A stretch of DNA of 64,000 bases from Pseudorhizobium endolithicum. GTDB taxonomy: Bacteria > Pseudomonadota > Alphaproteobacteria > Rhizobiales > Rhizobiaceae. Below are positions 35,366-45,034 of the stretch, piece by piece. The stretch's first letter is position 1. Each line of letters begins with the position of its first letter. The notes under the pieces are model-generated. The model was not told the DNA's origin. It did not search any database and saw only the letters and a program-made list of their open reading frames with translations. The translations under genes and the position numbers were made by a program. The DNA lies in contig NZ_CABFWF030000012.1 of assembly GCF_902153245.2 (NCBI RefSeq), forward strand, positions 459,823-523,822. The letters run 5' to 3'.

Positions 35366-36156
35366 TCTCCGGAGAACGCATCACCGTCTCCCGCGGCGGC
35401 CGCAGGCTTCTGGACGATGTCAGCGTCGAGCTTCGCGCCGGCGGGTTCACGGTGGTCATCGGGCCGAACGGTGCGGGAAAATCGACCCTGATGAAGGTTC
35501 TCTCCGGCGAGACGCAACCGGATGCCGGACAGGTCTCCTACCACTCCTGCGCGATCGGCGGTTACCAGCCGGTCCAGCTGGCGCGGTTCCGGGCCGTGCT
35601 GCCGCAGTCCGTCCAGCTTTCCTTCCCCTTCACGGCGCTGGAGATCGTCCGCATGGGGGCGGTGGCCCAAGGCGCGCGCAATCCGACGGAACAGGCGAGG
35701 CAGGCTTTGTCACGCGTCGGCCTGCGGGGCTTCGAGGCGCGTCCCTATCCGTCGCTCTCGGGCGGCGAGCAGCAGCGCGTGCAGTTCGCGCGGGCGCTCG
35801 CGCAGGTTCCCGAGCCGGTGGTGGAGGGTGTTCCGCGGGCACTGTTTCTCGACGAGCCGACGGCGAGCCTCGACCTCGGCCACCAGATAGCCGTGCTGGA
35901 GGTAGCCCGCGACTTCGCCGCCGCCGGCGGTATCGTGCTGGCGATCCTTCATGACCTTAACCTCGCCGCCGAATTTGCCGACCACCTGATTGTCCTCGAC
36001 AAGGGGAGAGTCGTTTCTCGAGGTCCCTGTACCACGACGGTCAGCGACGAGACGATCGGTCAGGTCTACGGGATCGCGGGGGCCGTCGGGCGGCTCCCGG
36101 CGGAGCACATTCCGTTCGTCCTGCCGCAGGCGCGGTACCGGCCGGAAGCAGGCTGA
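35362..36156 (+). CDS. hmuV: Hemin ABC transporter ATP-binding protein HmuV
   Basis: The 264-aa ATPase has Walker A GPNGAGKST, Q-loop in AVLPQSVQL, signature LSGGEQQRV, Walker B ALFLDEPTAS and the switch His in LAILHDLN. A short insertion (VPEPVVEGVPRA) before Walker B is typical of HmuV. Last gene of hmuTUV; it faces the DUF454 gene with a 14-bp gap. Confidence 0.94.
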   Translation: MISGERITVSRGGRRLLDDVSVELRAGGFTVVIGPNGAGKSTLMKVLSGETQPDAGQVSYHSCAIGGYQPVQLARFRAVLPQSVQLSFPFTALEIVRMGAVAQGARNPTEQARQALSRVGLRGFEARPYPSLSGGEQQRVQFARALAQVPEPVVEGVPRALFLDEPTASLDLGHQIAVLEVARDFAAAGGIVLAILHDLNLAAEFADHLIVLDKGRVVSRGPCTTTVSDETIGQVYGIAGAVGRLPAEHIPFVLPQARYRPEAG

Positions 36157-36170
36157 CGGCTCGGGCTCGG

Positions 36171-36533
36171 TCAGGCGCCCGGTTCCGGTCGCGTGACCAC
36201 GTAGATCGCCGGCACGATCATGATGGCTGCGACGATTGCCGCACGCAGGGCTGGCGGCGAAGTCGCGACCCAGAAGATTCCGTAGCTAATCGTCATCATC
36301 GCGACGGCTGCGATCTTCGCCTTGCGCGGTACCGCGCCCTTTTCCCGCCAGTCGCGCAGCGGCCCCCCGAACCTCGGGTGGTTCAGCAGCCATGCCTCCA
36401 GGCGCGGCGAGGAGCGGGCGAAGCAGGCGACGGCCATGATCAGGAAAGGTGTCGTCGGCAGCACCGGCATGAACGCCCCGACAAGGCCGATCGTGACCAG
36501 AAGCCAGCCGAGGCTTAGATAAACGATGCGCAT
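36171..36533 (-). CDS. DUF454 (YbaN) family inner-membrane protein
   Basis: The 120-aa protein has the family motif LGAFMPVLPTTPF-like stretch (VGAFMPVLPTTPFLIMA) and three hydrophobic segments, with the conserved W(L/I)LNHPRFGGPLRDW loop. DUF454 genes are often found beside heme or iron uptake genes; the function is unknown. The ATG at 36533 follows AAAGGG; an in-frame ATG 28 codons earlier would add a polar leader. Confidence 0.85.
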   Translation of the reverse strand: MRIVYLSLGWLLVTIGLVGAFMPVLPTTPFLIMAVACFARSSPRLEAWLLNHPRFGGPLRDWREKGAVPRKAKIAAVAMMTISYGIFWVATSPPALRAAIVAAIMIVPAIYVVTRPEPGA

Positions 36534-36736
36534 GAGGACCCTTTCGAAGCGGGGGCTCCAGATTTGTCGGCGGCGCGATGTCCGGTCGGCGCTTCCGGCG
36601 CCATATGAGCATTTCACGCAGGTATTTCAATCGGTCGGGAAGACGCAGCTTGGTGTGAATTGCCGTCCGCGCGCGATTGGCAAGCGGGGCCGGATTGCGG
36701 ATAACTGGCGCGGCAACGCATGCGGGGAGCAAGAAC

Positions 36737-37132
36737 GTGGCGAAGATGATCCATTCGATGATCCGGGTGCTCGACGAGGAGCGGTCGGTCGAGTTCTATC
36801 GGAAGGCCTTCGGCCTTTCGGTCGCGGAACGCATTCCCTTCGAGGGTTTCACCCTGATCTATCTTTCCAATCCCGAAACGGGGTTCGAATTGGAGCTCAC
36901 CGTCAATGCCGGCCGGGACCGGCCCTATGACCTCGGGGACGGGTACGGCCATCTCGCCGTGTGCGTCGATGACGTGGCCGCGGAACATCGACGGTTCTCC
37001 GATCTGGGGCTGACCGTCGGCAAGCTGGTCGACATGGCCCGCGACGGCGAGCCCTTCGCCCGCTTCTTCTTCGCGACCGATCCGGACGGCTACAGGATCG
37101 AGGTGCTGCAGCGCGGCGGCCGGTTCGGGTAG
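36737..37132 (+). CDS. Lactoylglutathione lyase-like (glyoxalase I) protein
   Basis: The 131-aa VOC-fold protein matches glyoxalase I: metal-ligand His in MIHSMIRV, Glu in GFELELT, His in [10 protein letters not shown] and Glu in YRIEVLQ. Glyoxalase I converts the methylglyoxal-glutathione hemithioacetal to lactoylglutathione. A GTG at 36737 preceded by GGGGAGC is chosen; ATG at 36746 is the alternative. The gene ends 8 bp before ung, so they may be cotranscribed. Confidence 0.86.
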   Translation: MAKMIHSMIRVLDEERSVEFYRKAFGLSVAERIPFEGFTLIYLSNPETGFELELTVNAGRDRPYDLGDGYGHLAVCVDDVAAEHRRFSDLGLTVGKLVDMARDGEPFARFFFATDPDGYRIEVLQRGGRFG

Positions 37133-37140
37133 AGGTCGCC

Positions 37141-37830
37141 ATGGTCGAGGGGGTGAAGCTGGAGGAAAGCTGGAAGCGGGCGCTCGCGCCCGAGTTCGAC
37201 AATCCGTACATGAGCGAGCTGCGCCGCTTCCTGATCAGCGAAAAGGAGGCGGGCAAGCGGGTCTTTCCCAAGGGCGGGGAGTATTTCCGGGCACTCGACC
37301 TCACGCCGCTCGATCAGGTCAAGGTCGTGATCCTCGGACAGGATCCGTATCACGGCTATGGCCAGGCGCACGGTCTCTGCTTCTCCGTCCAGCCCGGTGT
37401 GCGCATCCCCCCGTCGCTGGTGAACATCTACAAGGAACTGCAGAGCGACCTCGGCATTCCCCCGGCCCGCCACGGGTTCCTTGAGCATTGGGCAAGGCAG
37501 GGGGTGCTGCTGCTGAACAGCGTGTTGACGGTGGAGGAGGCGCGCGCCGCCTCCCATCAGGGGAAGGGATGGGAACGGTTTACGGATGCCGTCATCCGTG
37601 CGGTCAACGAACAATGCAACGGTGTCGTCTTCATGCTCTGGGGCTCCTACGCGCAGAAGAAGGCGGCCTTCGTGGATCGCGCGCGGCATCTCGTCCTGCG
37701 GGCGCCGCATCCGTCGCCGCTGTCCGCCCACAACGGCTTCTTCGGCTGCCGGCATTTCTCCCGGGCCAACGAGTTTCTGGTTTCACACGGGAAGGAACCG
37801 GTCGACTGGCAGTTGCCGGAGCGGGTTTGA
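37141..37830 (+). CDS. ung: Uracil-DNA glycosylase, family 1
   Basis: The enzyme excises uracil from DNA as the first step of base-excision repair. The 229-aa protein has the water-activating loop GQDPYHG (D68), the minor-groove Leu loop [13 protein letters not shown] and LLLNSVLTV. Length and motif order are standard. The ATG at 37141 follows AGAGGTCGCC. Confidence 0.96.
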   Translation: MVEGVKLEESWKRALAPEFDNPYMSELRRFLISEKEAGKRVFPKGGEYFRALDLTPLDQVKVVILGQDPYHGYGQAHGLCFSVQPGVRIPPSLVNIYKELQSDLGIPPARHGFLEHWARQGVLLLNSVLTVEEARAASHQGKGWERFTDAVIRAVNEQCNGVVFMLWGSYAQKKAAFVDRARHLVLRAPHPSPLSAHNGFFGCRHFSRANEFLVSHGKEPVDWQLPERV

Positions 37831-37965
37831 TTTCGTGAACGGCCGGCCTCGTGCCATCATCCGGAAAGTGAACAATGCGTTCGTTTCGCCTCCCCTATGC
37901 GGGGGTGGCCGCAATGGCCAGATATAAGCCCAGACAAGGCTCTCGGAGCCAGAAAGGGGTTTGAC

Positions 37966-38898
37966 ATGCTCGACCAGATCAAGGGGCTGCACCACGTCAC
38001 GTCGATGGCGGCGAGCGCACGTACCAACAACAGGTTCTTCACCGATACGCTCGGGCTGCGCCGGGTCAAGAAGACCGTCAACTTCGACGCACCCGACGTC
38101 TACCACCTCTATTACGGAGATGAGGTTGGCACGCCCGGTTCGGTGATGACATACTTCCCGTTCCCGCATATCGCCCGCGGCCGTCCCGGCACAGGCGAAG
38201 TGGGGACCACCCTGTTCTCCGTTCCGCAGGGCTCCTTCGGCTATTGGACAGAGCGGCTGACAAAGGCGGGTGTTGAAGGGCTGAAGACGGACAGCGCCTT
38301 TGGCGAAAACCAGCTTCACTTCGCAGGGCCCGACGGCGACGGCTTCGCGCTCGTCGAGGTCCGGGATGATCCGCGTGGACCCTGGACCGGCAGCGGTGTC
38401 GGCGAGGATCACGCGATCCGCGGTTTCCACTCCGCCTCGCTCCGGCTGCGGGACGAGGGGGCGACGGCCGAACTCCTGAAGTTCATGGGCTATCAGCAGG
38501 TCGATGCGAAGGATGGTGTCATGCGCCTCGGGATACCCGGCGGCAACGGTGCCGATGTCATCGACATCGAGACGATACCGAACGTCAATGGCGCCAGGCT
38601 CGGCGCAGGCTCGGTCCACCACATCGCCTTTGCCGTCGAAAACCGCGAGAAGCAACTCGAGGTGCGCAAGGCTCTGATGGACACCGGCTACAACGTCACG
38701 CCCGTGATCGACCGGGACTACTTCTGGGCAATCTACTTCCGCACGCCCGGCGGCGTGCTGTTCGAGATCGCCACGAACGAGCCGGGGTTCGACCGCGACG
38801 AAGACACGGCGCATCTGGGCGAGGCATTGAAACTGCCGGCACAGCACGCGCATCTGCGGCCCATGCTCGAAGAACATCTCGAACCGCTGGAGGATTGA
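37966..38898 (+). CDS. Ring-cleaving dioxygenase, MhqO-like (two VOC domains)
   Basis: The 310-aa protein has two glyoxalase/dioxygenase domains. The first starts GLHHVTSMAASARTN; the second contains SVHHIAFAVE and FRTPGGVLFEIATNEPGF, with His/His/Glu metal ligands. It is similar in layout to Bacillus MhqO, a hydroquinone-type dioxygenase in quinone detoxification. The ATG at 37966 follows AAAGGGG. The gene for an MhqD-like hydrolase starts 27 bp downstream, as in mhqNOD-type operons. Confidence 0.87.
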   Translation: MLDQIKGLHHVTSMAASARTNNRFFTDTLGLRRVKKTVNFDAPDVYHLYYGDEVGTPGSVMTYFPFPHIARGRPGTGEVGTTLFSVPQGSFGYWTERLTKAGVEGLKTDSAFGENQLHFAGPDGDGFALVEVRDDPRGPWTGSGVGEDHAIRGFHSASLRLRDEGATAELLKFMGYQQVDAKDGVMRLGIPGGNGADVIDIETIPNVNGARLGAGSVHHIAFAVENREKQLEVRKALMDTGYNVTPVIDRDYFWAIYFRTPGGVLFEIATNEPGFDRDEDTAHLGEALKLPAQHAHLRPMLEEHLEPLED

Positions 38899-38925
38899 CA
38901 TGTTATGCCTCCAAAGGAGTTTGCA

Positions 38926-39540
38926 ATGAGTCACGACAGCTACATTCATCACGCCAAGCGGGGCGAACCCGGTGCACCGATCCTGTTCGTGTTCCATGGT
39001 ACCGGCGGCGACGAGAACCAGTTCTTCGACTTCGGCGGCTGTCTGCTGCCGAACGCGACCGTGATCTCGCCGCGCGGGGACATATCGGAGCACGGGGCGG
39101 CGCGCTTCTTCCGCCGCAAGGCCGAAGGGGTGTACGACTGCGAGGATCTCGCGCGGGCGACGAACCGGATGAGCGAATTCGTGACCGCCAACCGCGAGTA
39201 TTACAAGGCAGGCCCCGTGCTTGGTCTTGGCTTCTCCAATGGAGCCAACATCCTGGCCAGCATGCTGATCCACAGGCCGGGGCTGTTCGAGGCGGCGGTG
39301 CTGATGCATCCGCTGATGCCGTCGGAGCCGAAAGAAAGGACCGCGAAGGCCGGCGGCCGGATCCTGATCACGGCCGGAGAACGCGATCCGATCGCTTCGG
39401 TGGAACTGACGCAATCGCTGGCGGACTACTTCCAGCGTTCAGGAGACGAGGTCGACCTCGAGTGGCATCCGGGGGGACACGAAATACGGTCCAGCGAGAT
39501 CGAGGCCGCCAAGCGGTTCCTGGCTCCCTACCGGACCTGA
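38926..39540 (+). CDS. Carboxylesterase/phospholipase, MhqD-like
   Basis: The 204-aa α/β-hydrolase has the oxyanion motif FVFHGTGGDE, nucleophile Ser in GFSNGAN, catalytic Asp near GERDPI and His in HPGGHEI. It resembles MhqD, which works with MhqO against quinone-like electrophiles. The ATG at 38926 follows AAAGGAG; an in-frame ATG seven codons upstream has no ribosome site. It is cotranscribed with the dioxygenase. Confidence 0.86.
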   Translation: MSHDSYIHHAKRGEPGAPILFVFHGTGGDENQFFDFGGCLLPNATVISPRGDISEHGAARFFRRKAEGVYDCEDLARATNRMSEFVTANREYYKAGPVLGLGFSNGANILASMLIHRPGLFEAAVLMHPLMPSEPKERTAKAGGRILITAGERDPIASVELTQSLADYFQRSGDEVDLEWHPGGHEIRSSEIEAAKRFLAPYRT

Positions 39541-39619
39541 GCGGCGGCCAGTTCCGGCTTGCGAGCGAGACGGGCTTGCACGATAGTGAAAGCCCGTCCT
39601 CCGCAGCCGGAGCCCTCCC

Positions 39620-41047
39620 ATGGACCATCACCTGCAATTCTTCATCGACGGCCGCTGGGTAGAGCCTGCCATCCCGGTCGCCGTCGACGTCATCGATCCG
39701 TCCACGGAAGAGGCTTTCACCCGGATCGCGCTCGGTTCCGCCGAAGATGTGGAGCGGGCGGTAGCCGCGGCGAAGGCAGCGTTTCCCGCCTTCTCCGTCT
39801 GGCCGAAGCAGGATCGGCTGGCGCTGCTCCGCCGTATCCTTTCCGAATACGAGAGACGTTACGAGGAGATTGCCGAGGCCGTAAGCCGGGAAATGGGTGC
39901 GCCGATCACGTTCGCCCGCGACAGCCAGGCGGCGGCGGGCAAGGCGCATCTGGTCGCGACGATCGAGGCGCTGGAGGATTTCGTCTTCACCGAACGTCGC
40001 GGCACGACCATGGTGGTGCGCGAGCCGATCGGCGTCTGTGCGCTCATCACGCCGTGGAACTGGCCGCTCAACCAGATCGTCTGCAAGGTGGCCCCGGCGA
40101 TCGCCGCCGGCTGCACCATGGTCCTGAAACCGTCCGAGATCGCGCCGGTCAGCGGCATCATCTTCGCCGAAATCATGGAAGCTGCCGGCACGCCGGCCGG
40201 CGTCTTCAACCTCGTGAACGGGACCGGGCCGGACGTGGGGCAGGTGATGGCAGGCCATCCCGACGTGGACATGGTGTCGTTCACAGGCTCCACCCGCGCG
40301 GGGATCATCGTGGCGAAGACGGCTGCCGATACGGTCAAGCGCGTGGCCCAGGAACTCGGCGGCAAGTCTGCCAACATCATCCTGCCGGATGCCGATTTCG
40401 AGCATGCCGTGTCTGAAGGCGTCCTCTCGTGCTTCGGCAATTCCGGCCAGTCCTGCGATGCGCCAACGCGCATGCTGGTGCCGGGCGATCGCCATGAAGA
40501 GGCGCTGAGGATCGCCAAGGCGGCGGCAGAGAACCTGAAGGTCGGCGATCCGCAGGCGCCCGGTACAGATCTCGGTCCCGTCGTCAGCGGGCAGCAGTTC
40601 GACAAGATCCAGCGGCTGATCGAAACGGGTATCGAAGAGGGTGCGACGCTGGTGACCGGCGGGCCCGGACGTCCGGAGGGGCCCAACCGGGGCTACTACG
40701 TGCGGCCCACCGTCTTCGGCAATGTCTCCAATGATATGACCATCGCCCGCGAGGAAATCTTCGGGCCGGTCCTGTCGATCCTGCCCTATCACGGCGAGGA
40801 GGAGGCGATCGCTATCGCCAACGACACCGTCTACGGCCTGGCGGCCTACGTGCAGTCGACGGATATCGAGCGCGCCCGCAATCTTGCCGCACGCCTGCGC
40901 GCCGGCTCGGTCTATCTCAACTATCCGGATTGGGACACCCACGCACCGTTCGGCGGCTACAAGCAGTCGGGTAACGGCCGTGAATATGCCGATTGGGGCA
41001 TTCACGACTTCCTCGAGATCAAGGGCATCGCCGGCTACGGAGAATGA
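39620..41047 (+). CDS. Aldehyde dehydrogenase family protein
   Basis: The 475-aa NAD(P)-dependent dehydrogenase has the substrate-anchoring ITPWNWPLNQ, NAD motif FTGSTRAG, general-base Glu in QELGGKSAN, and the nucleophile in GNSGQSCDAPTR. It is close in layout to betaine/aromatic aldehyde dehydrogenases; the substrate cannot be fixed. It lies 79 bp after the MhqD-like gene on the same strand, so it may help process aldehydes from the same pathway. Confidence 0.92.
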   Translation: MDHHLQFFIDGRWVEPAIPVAVDVIDPSTEEAFTRIALGSAEDVERAVAAAKAAFPAFSVWPKQDRLALLRRILSEYERRYEEIAEAVSREMGAPITFARDSQAAAGKAHLVATIEALEDFVFTERRGTTMVVREPIGVCALITPWNWPLNQIVCKVAPAIAAGCTMVLKPSEIAPVSGIIFAEIMEAAGTPAGVFNLVNGTGPDVGQVMAGHPDVDMVSFTGSTRAGIIVAKTAADTVKRVAQELGGKSANIILPDADFEHAVSEGVLSCFGNSGQSCDAPTRMLVPGDRHEEALRIAKAAAENLKVGDPQAPGTDLGPVVSGQQFDKIQRLIETGIEEGATLVTGGPGRPEGPNRGYYVRPTVFGNVSNDMTIAREEIFGPVLSILPYHGEEEAIAIANDTVYGLAAYVQSTDIERARNLAARLRAGSVYLNYPDWDTHAPFGGYKQSGNGREYADWGIHDFLEIKGIAGYGE

Positions 41048-41140
41048 GGGCTGCGGCATGGTCCCGCTGCCTCTTTCCAGAACGGCACCGGTTCCTCTAA
41101 GCTGCTCGAGGCCCCATGGCCGCCAGAGAGGATCCGACAC

Positions 41141-41902
41141 ATGAAAACGCTGCTAGCATCGACAATCTTCGCAATGACCGCCGCCTTCACCTCCTTCGCC
41201 ATGGCGCAGGACGCGGAGATCCGGATCGCGACGGAGGGCGCCTATCCGCCCTTCAACTATACGGACACGGACGGGTCGCTGAAGGGTTTCGACGTCGACA
41301 TCGCCAATGCGCTCTGCGAGGAGATGAAGGCGAAGTGCACCATCGTCGCACAGGACTGGGACGGGATCATTCCCGGCCTTATGGCGAACAAGTACGACGC
41401 CATCATCGCCTCGATGAGCATCACGGAGGAGCGCAAGCAGCAGATCGACTTCACCAACAAGTACTATACGACGCCTCTTTCCGTGATCGCACCGAAGGAT
41501 GGCGAGGTGAAGGGGGTTTCCGTCGAGGACCTGAAAGACAAGGTGGTCGGTGCGCAGGCCTCCACCACGCAGGCCAATTACGCGACCGACGTCTACGAGA
41601 AGGCGGGGATCGAGGTGAAGCTCTACCCGACCCAGGAAGAAGCGGCAGCCGACCTGCAGAACGGCCGTATCGACGCGCTGATTTCCGACAAGTTCGTCGT
41701 TGTCGACTGGCTGAACGGCGACGGCAAGGATTGCTGCGCGATGGTGGGAGACGTGCCGGGCACGGAAACCGAGGCCGGCATCGGCATCCGCAAGGGTGAA
41801 GACGAACTCAAGGAGCGCTTCAACAAGGCGATCGATGCGATTGTCGCCAACGGCACCTACGGCAAGATCGTCGCGAACTATTTCCCGTTCGACATCTACT
41901 GA
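41141..41902 (+). CDS. Polar amino acid ABC transporter substrate-binding protein
   Basis: The 253-aa periplasmic protein has a signal peptide cut after FTSFAMAQ, the family-3 binding motif GAYPPFNYTDTDGSLKGFDVDIA, and two cysteines C58/C65-like spaced as in Lys/Arg/Orn-binding proteins. No permease or ATPase gene is adjacent, so it must pair with components elsewhere. A hairpin terminator follows. Confidence 0.9.
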   Translation: MKTLLASTIFAMTAAFTSFAMAQDAEIRIATEGAYPPFNYTDTDGSLKGFDVDIANALCEEMKAKCTIVAQDWDGIIPGLMANKYDAIIASMSITEERKQQIDFTNKYYTTPLSVIAPKDGEVKGVSVEDLKDKVVGAQASTTQANYATDVYEKAGIEVKLYPTQEEAAADLQNGRIDALISDKFVVVDWLNGDGKDCCAMVGDVPGTETEAGIGIRKGEDELKERFNKAIDAIVANGTYGKIVANYFPFDIY

Positions 41903-41924
41903 TCCCGATCCCGCAATGCTGAAA

Positions 41925-41950
41925 GCCGCCGGGCACGCCCGGCGGCCTTT
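41925..41950. terminator. Bidirectional terminator between convergent genes
   Basis: GCCGCCGGG and CCCGGCGGC form a 9-bp GC stem with a 4-nt loop (41925-41946), followed by CTTT on the plus strand and preceded by AAAG, giving CTTTC on the minus strand. Confidence 0.65.
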
Positions 41951-41953
41951 GCG

Positions 41954-42526
41954 TCAGTAGCCGCAGGAGCGTAGCTGCGCTTCGTATTTCTGCGCAATCC
42001 CCGCCGAACGCTGCGCCGCCTTTCTCGCCGTCGGCGTGAAGTTTCCGCGCGAATAGCCGGCATGACCGGAATAGTAGGCAAGGTAGAGATTGTAGGTATC
42101 GTTGCGCGGTATGCCGTTCTTGACGCTGCTGCGGTTGTGGTACCAGCCTACGAAGTGGATCGCGTCGCCGAAATCGCTGCGGCGGGCCGACCAGCGCCCG
42201 GTCGCACGCTGGTACTCGAGCCACGTGCCGTCCAGCGCCTGCGCATAGCCATAGGCGGAGGACTGGCGTTTCCACGGAATGAAGCCGAGCAGCTTGGTCC
42301 TCGGTGGGCGCGCGTGCGCCTTGAATCCCGACTCCGTGTAGATCGTCGCCATCAGCACGGGGACCGGGACGCCGAACTCGCGTTCGACCTTCCTCGCCTC
42401 TCGCGACCAGTTGTTGAACAGCCCGTCCTTCTGCTCGAACACTGCGCAGGCGTTGTTGATCCGTTCCGGAGCAGATGCGCAGGCCGAGAGCAGCAACAGG
42501 AGCGCGATGGAGAACGCAATACGCAT
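41954..42526 (-). CDS. Lipoprotein with lysozyme-like (SLT) domain
   Basis: The 190-aa protein starts with a lipoprotein signal (IALLLLLSAC, cysteine at about residue 16). The mature part has lytic-transglycosylase features: IYTESGFK, whose Glu is the likely catalytic acid, SSAYGYAQALDGTW, and NLYLAYYSGHAGY. It probably cuts or binds peptidoglycan from the inner or outer membrane. It is a single gene ending at the shared terminator. Confidence 0.87.
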   Translation of the reverse strand: MRIAFSIALLLLLSACASAPERINNACAVFEQKDGLFNNWSREARKVEREFGVPVPVLMATIYTESGFKAHARPPRTKLLGFIPWKRQSSAYGYAQALDGTWLEYQRATGRWSARRSDFGDAIHFVGWYHNRSSVKNGIPRNDTYNLYLAYYSGHAGYSRGNFTPTARKAAQRSAGIAQKYEAQLRSCGY

Positions 42527-42604
42527 CGCTTAACCTCTCGTTTCGGAAGATTAATGACGCGTAAAATTTAAGGAAAGGTTTAGCGAGCGCGCGACACCTC
42601 TCCC

Positions 42605-43504
42605 TTACTGAGAGGCGGGTTTTCCTTTTTCCGCGATTGCGATGCCGCCCAGTGCCAGGACGAGTGCCGCCACGTGGAAGAACTGTAGATCCTCGCCGAT
42701 GATCGCGACCGACAGGAGCGTGCCGAAGACGGGGATGAGGTTGATGAACAAGCTGGCGCGATTGGGGCCTATGCCTTCCACGCCCTTGATGTAGAGTACC
42801 TGGGCCAGCAGGGATGCGAAGACGGCCGTATAGAGAACGATCACCCAGCCGCGGGTGTCGGGCCAGATAGCGGCATCGCCGGAATATTCCCAGAGAACCA
42901 GCGGTACGGTCGTCAGCAGTGCGAACAGGGCCGGGATTGCCATCAGGGTGCGCCAGTCGACGACCGGCTTCCACCGCAGCGACACCGTATAGACGGCATA
43001 GGCGACGACGGCGATGAGCATCAGGGCGTCGCCGAAGTTGACGGTCAGGTTCAGGAGCGAGGCGAGGTTTCCATGGGACGCCGTCAATGCCACGCCGACG
43101 AGGGTCAGGGAAAAGCCGAAGATCTGGGCGAGCGATACCCGCGTCCTGAAGAGGGCGAAGTTGATGAGGAAGATGAGCATCGGAATGCCCGCCTGCTCGA
43201 TCGCGACATTGATGGCCGTCGTGTATTTCAGGGCCGTGTAGAGCACCGCGTTGAAGGTGGTGTAGCCGATGATGCCGTAGAAGATCAGGATCGGCAGGCG
43301 CTTGCGGACGATCGGCCAGTCCTTCCTCAGCTGCGGCACGGAAATCGCGAAGATGATCGCCACGGCAAACGCCCAGCGCCAGAAGGTCAGCATCATCGGG
43401 CTGACATGGCCAAGCGCGAGCTTTCCGGCAACGGCGTTGCCGCCCCATGACAGCGTTGCGATCACGAGACACAGATAGGCGGTTTTCTGCAAGATCATCT
43501 CCAT
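42605..43504 (-). CDS. DMT-superfamily (EamA) transporter
   Basis: The 299-aa protein has ten transmembrane helices in two EamA repeats, starting TLSWGGNAVAGKLAL and ending LALGGIAIAEKGK. Members export amino acids or other metabolites; the substrate is unknown. The start is uncertain: ATGs at 43504 and 43498 both lack a clear ribosome site, and the open frame extends 29 codons further without family resemblance. Confidence 0.87.
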   Translation of the reverse strand: MEMILQKTAYLCLVIATLSWGGNAVAGKLALGHVSPMMLTFWRWAFAVAIIFAISVPQLRKDWPIVRKRLPILIFYGIIGYTTFNAVLYTALKYTTAINVAIEQAGIPMLIFLINFALFRTRVSLAQIFGFSLTLVGVALTASHGNLASLLNLTVNFGDALMLIAVVAYAVYTVSLRWKPVVDWRTLMAIPALFALLTTVPLVLWEYSGDAAIWPDTRGWVIVLYTAVFASLLAQVLYIKGVEGIGPNRASLFINLIPVFGTLLSVAIIGEDLQFFHVAALVLALGGIAIAEKGKPASQ

Positions 43505-43677
43505 CGGAGAGCGGGGAGCGCCGGCGAGGACGGTCGCAGATAGACCGTCGCCCCGGGTTTTGTCACGTAAAAACCTCTTTTCGTGGCACAAACAGATCGC
43601 ATTCCTCGGATCAAGGCTTTATAGATGCGCCGGTTTGAGTTGGCGCAAGGGCTTGCGCGGAAACAGGAAAGCAAAAG

Positions 43678-44976
<1,299 letters not shown>

Positions 44977-45034
44977 TGTTCACGACTGATTAATTATCAA
45001 TCGCCGAACGATCCACGATCATGAGAAAGTTCTG

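Noticed and set aside
37783..39414. 543-codon open frame on the minus strand
   Set aside because: It runs opposite the MhqO- and MhqD-like genes, which have ribosome sites and full motifs.
43558..43592. Imperfect TTTTGTCACG / CGTGGCACAAA dyad upstream of purA
   Set aside because: The halves do not align without an extra base and match no operator I know; not listed as a feature.
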